From Macquaria australasica (lineage: Eukaryota > Chordata > Actinopteri > Centrarchiformes > Percichthyidae): 64,000 bases of DNA. The stretch covers positions 3,038,001-3,102,000 of the forward strand of contig SEMN01000008.1 of assembly GCA_005408345.1 (NCBI GenBank), written 5' to 3'. A program made the position numbers and the translations under genes. Below are positions 47,803-59,705 of the stretch, in pieces. Each line of letters opens with the position of its first letter. Within the stretch, counting starts at the first letter, position 1. The notes beneath the pieces were generated by a model. The model saw only the letters and a list, made by a program, of their open reading frames with translations. It had not been told where the DNA came from and searched no databases.

Positions 47803-50771
47803 TACAGAGAGGAAGGAGATGTTCACACAGTCTGAAAGATACAATAAAGAGTGTATTTGAGAGTTTGTGTGGTTTCAAAAAATGTAAAATTTCACAACAT
47901 AAGAGATGTTAGAAAATGGAAAAAACATTAATAAAGACAACAGAATTGCACAAAACTTGGCTGACATTATAAAACCTTAACTATAGCATAGACTATAGCA
48001 TTTAGTTTTCATAGATATTGTACAAAGAACTGTAGGTCATGACTTTTAATTTTTTAATTTTTCTTTTTTTTTTATTACGTTGTTTTAGAAGTGAATCTCA
48101 TCCTGGTAAATGTTTTTTATACTGTACCCAGAAGACTTTTCCACCTCCTCTTTCCAAGTCTTTTCATGACTATCTAGTCACATATGCTCAAGGCTCATTG
48201 GAATTAACAGCTTTACATGTTTAGTTTATTTGCATACAACTGATAGCAACAGATTGCAGAGTGAAGAAATGAACACATTTCAGAGACAGAAATCTCAATG
48301 GTCTTTTGAAAAACACATTTCAGCTAGAAAGAAGAAAAGAGCCAAGAAACAAATCCAAAAAAGAGAAAAGTTTAATAAGCAATCAAGCACAAATGAAGGA
48401 TTAAAGAGAGATTAAACAGAGATACAGGTAATTGGGAAAACAATATATGAGAGAGGAGGAGAGAGTGGATTTTTTATACAGTCAATAAAATATTATGGAA
48501 GTAAAGATGAACAAAGTAACAAAATTAGTTAAACATTAATTTTGAAATCCTAAACGAAGTACATAAAACTAGAAAAAGGAGACATGAGAAACTTTTTGAT
48601 TAATATTAAAGTTGTAAAGTAGAACCGTAAAACCTTTGCAGCCCTATTTTTAATGTGTTTGATAGAAGGTGGGGATTGAAACGGCACATTCGTGATTATG
48701 TGAAATCTGTCTGCGTTGCTGCTAAGCCAAGAAAGACTGTTCATCTTCCCTGCAGCTGGGTCACCCACTCCCCCTGAAAGAGCGATCCAACATGTTTTAT
48801 TACTTCCCTATAGTAAATCCATATGGATTCACACCTTTCAATCCATTACAGCTTGCTGTCACCAAACATATCCAGTGTGAAATAGTGTGAAGCCCATAAC
48901 CTTCCATGTTTCGTGCATAAATCCCTCCACTATGCCAATAAGCATTTCCAAGAGGAACCAGTAATGGGTTTATTAAAGGCTGTTATGGAATGTTGAGAAG
49001 GAAGAGACAGTTTGAGACACCAGTGCAGTCTACTGAGACTGTTATTCCAAAATGAGAAATATGTTTACCAAGTTCATTTCTTAACATCACATCACTTTGT
49101 TTAATCCAGCATGGATATGTGGCTACTAAATTAAATGTAGAGTCCCTTGTTACCACATCATGAAGTTTCTATTCATATGACAGAGACAGAAAAAAACACC
49201 TTAAAGTAGAATGAACCTGCCCAGCAGGCAGCAGCGCCAAGACTCCCTGATGCAATAGAATGTGTTCCGATTGAACCTGTAAACTGAACATAATAGCTGT
49301 TCTTACCTTTACCTACCTACGTTTTATGATTGTCTACCTGTCAAAGGCATTTCTGAGTGCTTCCATGTTTCAGCTACATTAGGTCGCGTTCAGACGCACA
49401 TCAGCACTGCGTGAAAAATTAATTTCAATGAGGCCACTGTGATGGTACATTGGGGCTCTTGATGCAGAGGGCTCCCGCAAAAACACGTAGGGTCATCCGG
49501 TAATAAAGACCTGTTGCCGCAACGCAATGCACCACCATCCAGCAACACACTGCATTGGCCTTTCCAGAAATATAGTAGTTTTGCTGTCTGTTAAGCCTTA
49601 AAACTCATGGATCTATAACTTAAACCAGCCTTCCTGGATTGTATGTCGTTGTATCACTGGTACCCAAATCAACATGCCCTCACCAACGCAGCCCCTTGCC
49701 TTATTTTGATGCAGGGCAGTTTTCAAGAAGCAAAATATTCTGTGACCTCCAACTCACTCTAAGATCACTCATTTGGTTTTTGTCAGGAACTAAGGACATA
49801 ATTGGGATGTAAAAATGATCTTTTATGCATTACTGCTTGTGGTTTCAAACAAGAACCATGAACATTAGTGAAGTAGACCAATAACAACTCTGATGTTTAA
49901 ATGGATGTTGCAAAGTGGAGTTGCAGAGGTGGAAAGGGCTGAACATCAGTCTCCAAAATAGTGATGATTTGCTGACTATTGTATGGTTACGTATTCTGCT
50001 AGTGCATAACAACACTAAATCCTTTTGCAGAGTTTATGTTTACCAATCAGCAACACTCATTAAACCACACCTAGATAGTTCCTAAATTTAGCCCTTGGTT
50101 CCTCTGGTTGAAATGCGGGTAAGGTTCCTACAAAGGTTCCTGGGTTCCTCGTAAAGTCCCTGCAGTGCAAAATGGCTGATTGACCATTGGTTTGGGCCGG
50201 CCCCATTTAGTTACTGTTGCTACACCTGTCAAACATTTCATTCTAGCACGACATGTATGCAGTTAACAACGACAACAGTGGCAGATTTACCACTCCAAAT
50301 TGTATTGTATTGTATCATTTTAGTCTGTGCCCCTCAACTCTGCCACAACTCTGGCACATTTTATCCTCTGTCCAATTAAAGTTTGCTGCGAGAGTTGGTA
50401 GTAAGCTAGTTAGCCAGGCATGCTAATATTTGTGGCTTATTTTAGAGCAGACACACACTGATTAATTCCTTCCTTACACTTTTGCTCTCATGTTTTGAAT
50501 TTTGTGAAAGCAAAGAAGAAGAAAAAAAAAAAGAAGAATTGTCATGACCCTCCGGACTGTTTGGTTATTGAGTATTACTCTGCTCCATGCACACTTCTTC
50601 GGTATATGGAGAAATCCAAAGCTAGACAGACCTGCAGTGCCTACTGTAGTTGCGGTTGCTAAGCTATGATTGGACAATTGCTGTTTTGGGGTAGGGGTTT
50701 AATTAACTCGCAATTGTTGACCTTGGCTAAGAAGTAACAAGTGTCATTGGTGGTAGGTGGCTATGGCTAAC

Positions 50772-51358
50772 GTACGGTGGCCCTGAGGGTCAAAACACAA
50801 CAACATTACACAAAACACAACAACATTACACGAAACACAACATTACACAAAACATAACAACATTTCACAGAACAGAACATTTCACAAAACACGACATTAC
50901 ACAAAACACATTACACAAAACATAATGACATTTCACAAAACACATTACACAAAACATAATGACATTTCACAAAACACAACATTACACAAAACATAACGAC
51001 ATTTCACAAAACACAGCAACATTACACAAAACACAACGACATTTCACAAAACAACATTACACAAAACACAACATTTCACAAAACACAACAACATTACACA
51101 AAACACGACATTTCAGATTACGGAAAAGGTAGGACAACACTTCTTATTTGTGATTGGACAGAACTCAAGTCAATCAATAGGCCTATTCACAATATCTTGA
51201 GCGCAAACTGGATGTCGGGAGAACTCTCTTCCGGTCTGAGCACTAGCTTAACTCGTGGTCGAAACAAGGGCAGAGTTCAAGAGCAGTCAGGCATGTAGTG
51301 TGTGTAATGTTGTGTTTTGTGTAATGTTGTTGTGTTTTGACCCTCAGGGCCACCGTAC
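50772..51358. mobile_element. Non-autonomous DNA transposon (MITE) with 51-bp terminal inverted repeats
   Basis: The ends 50772-50822 and 51308-51358 are perfect reverse complements, beginning GTACGGTGGCCCTGAGGGTC. If the target duplication is TA (50773-50774 and 51356-51357), the element is 581 bp and starts CGGTGGCCC. There is no coding capacity. The interior is mostly a minisatellite built from the inner sequence of the terminal repeat (50791-51117) plus about 180 bp of unique sequence (51120-51300). A TA duplication would fit a Tc1/mariner-like group, but I do not recognise the family. Confidence 0.85.
50791..51117 (+). repeat. Minisatellite of 14-20 bp units inside the MITE
   Basis: About 18 irregular units alternate between forms such as AAAACACAACATTACAC and AAAACATAACGACATTTCAC. 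The first units are part of the left terminal inverted repeat, so the array seems to have grown from the terminus. Unit length varies through gain or loss of AAC triplets. Confidence 0.93.
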
Positions 51359-54300
51359 TGACGGCCCCTAAATGACCCTTAACAAACCTTTTTGAAAAGC
51401 TTGCAAAAGATGCAAATGCAAAACAGCAGGGCTGTAGCTTTTAGAACACTTATTTGTTAGTGTCTACAGTAGGTCAGAGAGATTGCCTCGTCTGCATTAT
51501 ATGACAATAACCTTAGTCTGTTCAACTTAGATCAGACAACTATACATTGTTTTGTCTTATTTCAAAGAAAGACCTGAGGGGAGCAGACAATGTGGAATCA
51601 AAAGATAGAAGCAATAAAAAAGTGACAGTATGATTTGTGTCTAAGAGGATAAATACGAGGATGTAGACGACAGACACAGGATGAGATAAAGATAGTGATC
51701 AGTTTATGATCTAAAAGATGCTCAGAAAAGGCAGAGAAAGCTTGAGCAGAGTCAGGACTGACAAGACAGGGCACCACACATGAATTTAAAATTATTGGAA
51801 GAGCCATACTTCATACAATGTTATCAGATAATTAAATCTCTAAACAATTGTGCTTCACATCTTCTTACATGTCGGATTCAACATGTGAAATTGAAACTGC
51901 CACTCTGACACACAAAAGGGCGAGAAGAGACACAGGCGCTTTATTTCCAGACATATCACAACATCATAGAATTATAAAGAACAAGAGAGAACGAGCACTT
52001 GTTCCTCATTTCAAGAGCTTTGCTTAATAATGGCCACCGTATAACAAAGGAAGTGTGAAAAACGTATTTTATGGGTTGGAGCTGTTGTAAAGTTATATTT
52101 GCCGTTAAATTGAAATCCTGTTCCCTTGACATAATAGATGAGGCATCTGAAATCATAATAAGTCACTTTAACAGCTCATCAACTTTATAGTGGCTGCTGG
52201 CGTACGTTCTGCTCGACATTTTTGTGGCTTGAGGGATAACGTTTGACCTGTCAAAACTGCTGAAACATGAGTGACATCCTGTGACAGCTATTAAAACACA
52301 TCGGTTCCTAAGCATCTCTCTCCACGCAGGTTTATGAAGATGTGGGGGGATACAAATGTATTGCTTTTTAAAAAAATGCTCCCTCTTTTCCCCTTGGTGG
52401 TTTTTCTAAATAATTGTTTTTCCACACCCTTGGGCTAGTCATCAGTGTAGCTGCCACATCACCACATGATATTCATGATAATCCCATTAGTCTCTCCACT
52501 GCAGTGTCCAAAACTTTTATGCAGAATGTGATACAGCAGATACAGTGTTTTTAAATGTGTTGATTGCCTCTTCGGTTTCTTGTCAGGGCTTGGTGATCTT
52601 TCTAGACTTGCAGCTTTTTTTTTTTATATATCTGATGACTTAAGGCATCCAAGTCATGCACAGGCATGCTAATCACAGTACTGCTCCTCCTCCTCCTCCT
52701 GTGGTGAACACATGTTTTCAAAATATATGTATGCAGGTCAGATCCATCCAACATGGCTTTCACTGGTCAAACAGAGCTGCCCGCTGTGCCTCATATATAC
52801 AGTAAAGAGACTGTTTCCCTGCTATACAGTTTATGACAGAGAAAATGTGTTGCCTCCACAAATATACGACTAATTGAGAGCACCACTGTGGTTCATTAAT
52901 ACTGCAGCACTGACCACTGCTGGAGGGAACATTTTACTTTGTAATACAAAACTCAGATGGGTTTTGTAGAGTCTTTTGTAGACAATATTGTCTATTCATT
53001 AGATGCATTTGGATAGTTGCTGTCACTTAAAAACTACAAAAATACATCAACCCTGTCTTCATTTTTAATTTTCATAAATGTCTCATCCTGCTAATTGAGA
53101 AAACACAATATACAATGTCCAGTTTGCTAAGCATCACTTTTTAAAATTTTTGAAAGTGGCACAAATACACTACACATCCTGGTGTCATATGAGTGCTTTC
53201 ATCAGAATTTCCCTTAAACTAAACCTGTTGTTTCCCTCTTCTTCTTTTGTCCCTGTCCTGATTGTTGTTTTCGTTTCTTGCCTTTCAGATCCTGATAAAT
53301 ATCTCTCTCAGCATTCTTTCCTTTCATGACCTGTCACATGAAAGTTTGAGCTATGAGAGTGGGCGTGTCAACTTTTTGTGCGTCCCACCCACAGAATTTA
53401 CACACGAGTTGTCATCCTCTCTCTGTCCCCACTTGTCTTTCATTGCAAATGATAATCAATTGTTTGGAATACCACATATCCCACACTGACATCTGTCACA
53501 TACAATCATTCATCTTTTTGATGTCTTGCAATACTAAGCAGTTCAGACATCCCATCAGATTGCTGTCAACTTTATTTTTAGCTGGTGTTTGTCATCACAA
53601 GAATTAGAGCACATGCACAGATAACGCTGCAGCTTTCATGATTTCCCTGTGGATTTCATTCCAGGTTTTCCTGGCAAATGCCAAAAATATACTCAATTGC
53701 TGTGGTAGTGTTCAAACGTGAATAGGGACACTTATTTGCAAGCCATGGACACTAAGAAGGGCAGGGGCCAGAATCTCACTGGTAGGATGTGCTGGTGGCT
53801 CACTTTCTGGCCTATAATTGTAACGTCCAAGGTACAAATTCAGCTTCAGACCTTTGTTGTTCTATTTCCCATTTTCCTTTACATCTCTACACACTGTGAA
53901 CTGTCTAATAAACCACAAATGTCATGAAAATGATATTTGAAAGGGCATTGCTCCAGGGGTGCTTGCAGGTCATGGAGATATGATGCCTCCCTTGGAGGAC
54001 AGTGTGACCATTTTAAGCTGAAAAAGGATGGTGCTGCCTGCTTGTTGCTCAGTAGGTCTGTCCATCCAACACTTTGTGCATGAGCAAGAAATCTCAGCAA
54101 CTACAGGGCAGATTGCTCTGAAATATGATATGGGTTTTAATGGTCCCCAGAGGACAATTCTTGAAGATGTTGGTGACCCCTCCGCCTGACCTTTTCTACA
54201 GCATCACTATCAGGCTACAATTTCAAAGTCTAATCGGTAGATCGAAATGACATTACTGAACACATTCATGCTCCCCTGAGAATGAACCCAGGTTTACCTC

Positions 54301-55479
54301 GGTGGGATAAACCTTTGACTTCAATGACTCCATGGCTTTTCCCCATCATCAACCTGAGGATGAACTTTCACTGATCGTAAAGCTATAAGAATATAAAAAT
54401 CCTCACTATGTTCATTCTTTCCATTTGCGTAGTGTGGGGTGAAATGGACATGTATGCATATCCCAAGAAGTCCTAATACCTAAACGACAAAATAGGTCAT
54501 TGGTCAGTCCACTTGCCAAAATCTAATCACGTAGCCAAATAGAGCAGGCTCTATTTTAATATAGAGGAAATGTTTAGCAATAGGACATGATTAATATAGC
54601 AAGTTTTGCAAACTAATATCAAAAACATTGTTTATTGGCCCCTAACCTTGAAGCTGATGTTGCTCCAAGACTGTTTCTCTTCATTGATCTGTTTGTTCTC
54701 TGCTGGTATAGAGGTGTATATTCAGGCAATTCAGATAACAGTAAAATTAGCCCCTGTACCATGTCTCTCAGTGTTGTTTCTGTAGTTACAGAGCGAGCCA
54801 TGATGGCAAGATGAAAAACTTGAGCCTTCATCCACTCAGCTGACACCAGCAAACAGCTATGCACTTACACTAAAGTGGCACTCTTTCTGTCTTTGTCACT
54901 GCTGCTTGCATGGACATTGGTGGTATGGCTGCCATCTTGTTTATATTGTAAACAATGTGACTGCAACTGCTTGCTCTCTGAAAGTACCTTAAGAGATTTA
55001 CCGCTGTTATAACAACCTCACACTACAGTCAAAAAAGAAAGCGATCGACGGTGAGGACGAACGCAGATAACATACGTCATGAGCACCCATCAACAGTGTT
55101 TGTGTAATTACTCTCACTGCCAGAAGGAGGAGACAAAAGTTCCAGCCAAGTTCATGATGTACTGAAAGACTGATCAACCACCTGACCAACATCACCCGTT
55201 GATGTTACTCTTTCTGGATTATCACTGTTTATTTAAAAACAGCTAGTTGTGTTCAGTAATTTCTATTTTCTCTTCAAAGTTGCACAATTCTATCAGATTC
55301 AGGATTGAACATGCAGCTATGTAGAGCAATATAGCAGTTTGTGCTTTGGAGGATTTGAGCGTCTCTTTTAGCTCATAGCTTTTCAGGTGACAAATGAGAT
55401 CAGTGTCCATTTAGAAATGTTCTACTGTTTCAGTCTAAAAAAAGGCACCCACATCACGCACACATACAAGTACATATAC

Positions 55480-55562
55480 TCCTACTACTACAACAGTCTT
55501 TACTACTACTACAAGTACTACTACTACTACCACTACAGCCTTTACTACAAATACTACCACTA
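55480..55562. repeat. (TAC)n-rich tract
   Basis: Imperfect TAC/TACTAC repeats interrupted by AACAGTCTT and CAGCCTT. Simple sequence, likely polymorphic. Confidence 0.9.
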
Positions 55563-55889
55563 ACTCACAGTAGATTAATATGTTGCCTGAAATTTGTAAG
55601 GGACAGCTCTGACTTTGGCAGTAAAATCAAACCAGATTGGTTTGCTTGGATGTTTTCCACTTCATGTTATACCGTTTTTTTAATAAAGTGTTCTGTACTT
55701 ATTATAGCTCATGATATTGGATCTTATCCAGGATAAAGGATGTCAATATGCTTAATATTTGCCGAACTTTTAAGTATATGATTGCAGCCATGCAGTGCAA
55801 ATATAACAAGATATGACTGGAAAGCAGAAAGTGAACCAAAGATGCAAATGTCACTCTTATATTCCATCCATCCATCCATTTTCTTCCGC

Positions 55890-57560
55890 TTATCTGGGGC
55901 TGGGTCGCGGTGGCAGCAGGTTAAGCAGGGTTATCCAGACGCCCCTCTCCCTGGCAACGCTTTCCAGCTCCTCCTGGGGGACCCCAAGGCGTTCCCAGGC
56001 CAGATGAGATATATAATCCCTCCAGCGTGTTCTGGGTCTGCCCCGGGGCCTCCTACCAGTTGGACGTGCCCGGAAAACCTCTAAAGGGAGGCGTCCAGGA
56101 GGCATCCTAATCAGATGCCCGAACCACCTCAACTGGCTCCTTTCGATGCGAAGGAGCAGCGGCTCTACTCCGAGCTCCCTCCGGATGTCCGAGCTCCTTT
56201 CCCTATCTCTAAGGGTGAGCCCAGCCACCCTGCGGAGGAAACTCATTTCGGCCGCTTGTATCCGCGATCTCATTCTTTCGGTCACTACCCAAAGCTCATG
56301 ACCATAGGTGAGGGTTGGAACGTAGATCGACTGGTAAATCGAAAGCTTTGCCTTCTGCCTCAGCTCCCTCTTCACCACCACGGTCCGGTACAACGCCCGC
56401 ATTACTGCTGATGCTGCACCGATCCGCCTGTCCATCTCATGCTCCATCTTACCATCACTCGTGAACAAGACCCCGAGATACTTGAACTCCCCCGTCTGGG
56501 GCAGTAACTCACCTCCAACCCAAAGGGGGCAGTCCACCGTTTTCCAGCTGAGAACCATGGCCTCGGACTTGGAGGTGCTGACTCTCATCCCAACCGCTTC
56601 ACTCTCGGCTGCAAACCGCCCCAGTGCATGCTGAAGGTCACAGCCCGATGAAGCCAACAGAACCACATCGTCCGCAAAGAGCAGAGATGCTATTCTGAGG
56701 CCACCAAACCGGACACTCTCCTCCCCCCGGCTGCGCCTTGAAATCCTGTCCATGAATATCACAAACAGAATTGGTGACAAGGGGCAGCCCTGGCGGAGTC
56801 CAACACCCACTTGGAACGTGTTTGACTTTGTGCCGAGAATGCGGACACAGCACTCACTTCGGTTATATAGGGACCGGATGGCTTGTAGCAGCGACCCCGG
56901 TACCCCATACTCCCGCAGTACCCCCCACAGGACCCCCCGGGGGACACGGTCGAAAGCTTTCTCCAAGTCGACAAAACACATGTAGATTGGATGGGCAAAC
57001 TCCCATGAACCCCCCAGCAGCCCTGCAAGAGTAAAGAGCTGGTCCACTGTGCCACGGCCAGGACGGAATCCACATTGCTCCTCCTGTATCCGAGGTTCGA
57101 CAATCGGTCGTAGTCTCCTTTCCAGCACCCTGGAATAAACTTTCCCGGGGAGGCTGAGCAGTGTGATACCCCGGTAATTGGAGCACACCCTCCGGTCCCC
57201 CTTTTTGAAGACGGGAACCACCACCCCGGTCTGCCACTCCACAGGCATTGTCCCTGACTTCCATGCGACACTGAAGAGGCGTGTCAGCCAAGACAGCCCA
57301 ACAATGTCCAGAGCCTTCAGCATCTCAGGGCGAATCTCATCCACACCTGGCGCCTTGCCACCAAGAAGTTCTTTGACTACCTTGGAGACTTCTGCCAGGA
57401 TCGAGTCTTCCCTCGAGTCTTCAAACTCTGCCTCCTCCACTGAGGACATATTGGTCAGGTTGAGGAGTTCCTTAAAGTGCTCTTTCCACCGCTCGACAAC
57501 ATCCCCAGTCCGGGTTAGCAGCTCTCCTCCCCTGCTGAACACAGCCTGGCCAAGCCCCAC
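55890..57560 (-). pseudogene. Rex3 reverse transcriptase part (open, downstream of a frameshift)
   Basis: 556 codons are open, from the frameshift to the natural C-terminus (LLNLLPPRPSPR, stop at 55890-55892). RT motifs appear in order: KAPGVDEIRPE (about residues 69-79), SNYRGITLLSLPGK (127-140), motif A FVDLEKAFD (196-204), motif B GLRQGCPLSPILF (254-266), catalytic FADD (295-298) and EFKYLGVLF. The C-terminal RIQAAEMSFLRRVAG and RRPRGRPRTRW blocks follow. No internal stop is present. It was once fused in frame to the endonuclease; the apparent first codon is only where this frame opens. All catalytic residues I can identify are intact, so the copy is young. Confidence 0.92.
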
Positions 57561-58855
57561 TTTCCCTTCCTGAGTCGTCTAACGGTTTGACAGAACTTCC
57601 TTGAGGCCAACCGAAAGTCCTTCTCCATAGCCTCCCCAAACTCCTCCCACACCCGGGTTTTTGCTTTGGCGACCACCGAGGCCGCCATCCTTCTGGCCTC
57701 CTGGTACCTGTCTGCTGCTTCAGGAGACCTCTGGGCGAGCCAAGCCCGAAAAGCCTCCTTCTTCAGCTTAACGGCTTCCTTCACAGCCGGTGTCCACCAG
57801 CGGGTTCTAAGGTTGCCGCCTCGACAGGCACCGACGACCTTCTGACCACAGCTCCTAGCGGCCGCCTCAGGAATGGAGGCTTTGAACATGGCCCACTCTG
57901 TTTCCATGTCCCCAACCTCCCCCGGGATGCGTGAGAAATTCTTCTGGAGGTGGGAGTTGAAGGTCTCATGGACAGGGCCCTCCGCCAGACATTCCCAGTT
58001 CACCCTCACTACACGTTTAGGTTTGCCAGGTCTGTCCGGCAGTCGTCCCTGCCATCTTATCCAACTCACCACCAAGTGGTGATCAGTTGACAGCTCTGCC
58101 CCTCTCTTCACCCGAGTGTCCAAGACATACGGCCGCAGATCTGATGATACGACCACAAAGTCGATCATCGACCTGCGGCCTAAGGTGTTCTGGTACCAAG
58201 TACATTTATGAACCACCCTATGCTCAAACATGGTGTTTGTTATGGCCAGTCCATGGCTAGCACAGAAGTCCAACAACAAAGCACCACTCGGGTTCAGATC
58301 GGGGAGGCCATTCCTCCCAATCACCCCCCTCCAGGTTTCACCATCATTGCCCACATGGGCGTTGAAGTCTCCCAGCAGAACTATGGAGTCTCCAGGTGGT
58401 ATCCCTTCCAGGACGCCACCCAGGAACTCCAAGAAGGCCGGGTACTCTGAACTGCTGTTTGGTGCATAAGCACAAACAACAGTCAGAGCCTTCCTCTCAG
58501 CAACTTTCAGTCGCATCGAGGCGACCCTCTCGTTCCCCGGGGAAAACTCCAACACAGCGGCGCTCAGCCGGGGGCTCGTGAGTATCCCCACACCCGCCCG
58601 GCGCCTCTCATCCTGGGCAACTCCGGAAAAGAAGAGAGTCCAGCCCCTCTCCAGGAGTTTGGTTCCAGATCCTGAGCTATGCATAGAGGTGAGCCCAACT
58701 ATGTCTAGCTGGTACCGCTCCACCTCCCGCACCAGCTCCGGCTCTTTCCCCACCAGAGAGCTGACGTTCCATGTCCCTAAAACCAGTCTGCGACGCCGAA
58801 GGTCCCTGTGGGCCCACCACCTGCAGGGATAGGCATCGGGGTTGGGTGCAGGCAT
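57515..58855 (-). pseudogene. Rex3 endonuclease part (ends in a frameshift)
   Basis: It starts at an ATG at 58853-58855 and runs 446 codons to a premature stop at 57515-57517. AP-endonuclease motifs: TWNVSSLVGK (28-37), the YAPNSSSEYPAF block (130-141), LLGDFNAHVGND (160-171), RRSMIDFVVVSSDL (227-240) and STDHHLVVSW (256-265) with the catalytic histidine. After RRLRKGKWG the reading frame should continue as the FSRGGELLTRTGD sequence found in the neighbouring frame, so a one-base indel near 57555-57575 separates the two parts. The N-terminal codons (MPAPNPDAYPCRWWAHR) overlap one arm of the 48-bp inverted repeat. Such fragments are sometimes annotated as craniofacial development protein 2-like, a misnomer. 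Confidence 0.9.
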
Positions 58856-58953
58856 CGAAGGTTGGCAGGCCCAGGTCCCTGCCCTTGCCTGCCGCCCGGC
58901 TTACACTGCACCCAACCCCGATGCCTATCCCTGCAGGTGGTGGGCCCACAGGG
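58804..58953. repeat. 48-bp perfect inverted repeat at the Rex3 5' end
   Basis: Positions 58804-58851 and 58906-58953 are exact reverse complements around a 54-bp spacer. The arm contains GGCCCACCACCTGCAGGGAT. The left arm encodes the start of the endonuclease frame and the right arm lies in the 5' UTR, so the RNA would form a very stable hairpin over the start codon. Confidence 0.95.
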
Positions 58954-59289
58954 CGGCGGCACCATGTCGATTTTTTGGGCTGTGCCCGACCGGGCCCCAC
59001 GAGTCAAGGCCCGGCCACCAGACGCTCGCCATCGTGCTCCCCTCCCGGGTCTGGCTCCAGGGGGGGGCCCCGGTGTCCCTCTTCCGGGCGAGGTGCTCCA
59101 GCTCTCCATGGTGCGATTCATCGTGGGTTTGTGAAACTCTTATTGATATTTGATTTTTATCACTTTATCACTTGTCTCTTTTAGAAATAAACAATATTCA
59201 TGATTACGCATTAATTCATGTGCATAAGACATTTCTTGTATGATATTATTAGTGTACGGCACACTATTGCATTTGCAAAATGACTGAAT

Positions 59290-59705
59290 ATAGGTAACTT
59301 TCTCTTGCTATCTCTAAAATTCCAGACTGAATTTCCAAGCTGACAAAGAGGGCAATAACCCTGGACCCTCAGGGGCCCGAAGGTTCCAGTTTCATGGTCT
59401 GGCAAAGAGTGTGTGTGTTCATTTAATATATTACAATTTTTTTTATGTTGTTGTTAATACTATATGCACCACGAAAACACATTATAAAATGAAATGATAG
59501 GGGTCTTTATGCGACATTTAAAGGCCTTTGTTTTTATAGTATATATTGTACTTGCATTATTTATTTGTGTGTAAGGAAACTAATTTCAAATTACTAACTA
59601 ATACATACACAGTGCACAGTGAAAAATGGGGGGATGAAGGGGTCAGTAGGGGCCTGCAGGTAATTTTTGCCCCATGGCCCACTAATGGGTTAATACGGCC
59701 CTGCT
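59290..59705. repeat. Dispersed repeat, longest copy
   Basis: It contains ACCCTGGACCCTCAGGGGCC, AAGGTTCCAGTTTCATGG and TATGCACCACGAAAACACAT, and ends CTAATGGGTTAATACGGCCC. Partial relatives lie at 23945-24090 (first half) and 18036-18105 (last end). The sharp common terminus argues for a non-autonomous DNA transposon; the terminal inverted repeat and target duplication were not resolved. Confidence 0.55.

Larger units (their letters stand above)
37621..55852. other. epha7 upstream flank, gene-less
   Basis: No host exon was recognised in these 18 kb. The content is a GT microsatellite, several dispersed repeats, a 71-bp inverted repeat pair (43001 and 45966), a minisatellite-bearing MITE (50772-51358), a G16 run and a TAC-rich tract. 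Stretches with dense TAAT and octamer motifs (39290-39640) may be regulatory. The 242-codon minus-strand open frame at 41434-42159 begins at GTG and shows no recognisable domain. Gene-poor flanks are common around Eph receptor genes, but I cannot confirm synteny here. Confidence 0.7.
55861..59135 (-). mobile_element. Rex3 (RTE-clade LINE), nearly full length
   Basis: Minus-strand non-LTR retrotransposon of about 3,275 bp encoding an AP-type endonuclease and a reverse transcriptase, with a 3' UTR under 30 bp and a GATG tail (plus strand TCCATCCATCCATCC at 55862). The tail and short 3' UTR are hallmarks of Rex3. Sequences matching, from memory, the standard Rex3 PCR primer sites occur: GGTGACAAGGGGCAGCCCTG near 56772 and ACCACCACCCCGGTCTGCCA near 57218. 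ACTCTTAT flanks the element at 55853-55860 and 59136-59143, a plausible 8-bp target-site duplication. Coding is spoiled by one frameshift near 57560. The GC content contrasts with the AT-rich surroundings. Confidence 0.93.

Noticed and set aside
50791..51117. CRISPR-like appearance of short regularly repeated units
   Set aside because: Repeats and intervals are irregular and related to each other, no unique spacers exist, the array lies inside terminal inverted repeats, and the genome is a vertebrate one.
56759..57573. Several long open frames opposite or beside the Rex3 reverse transcriptase
   Set aside because: Shadows of the GC-rich Rex3 coding sequence in other frames.
58677..59184. Proline/glycine-rich open frames on both strands at the Rex3 5' end
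   Set aside because: They arise from the GC-rich 5' UTR and the inverted repeat; no known protein.
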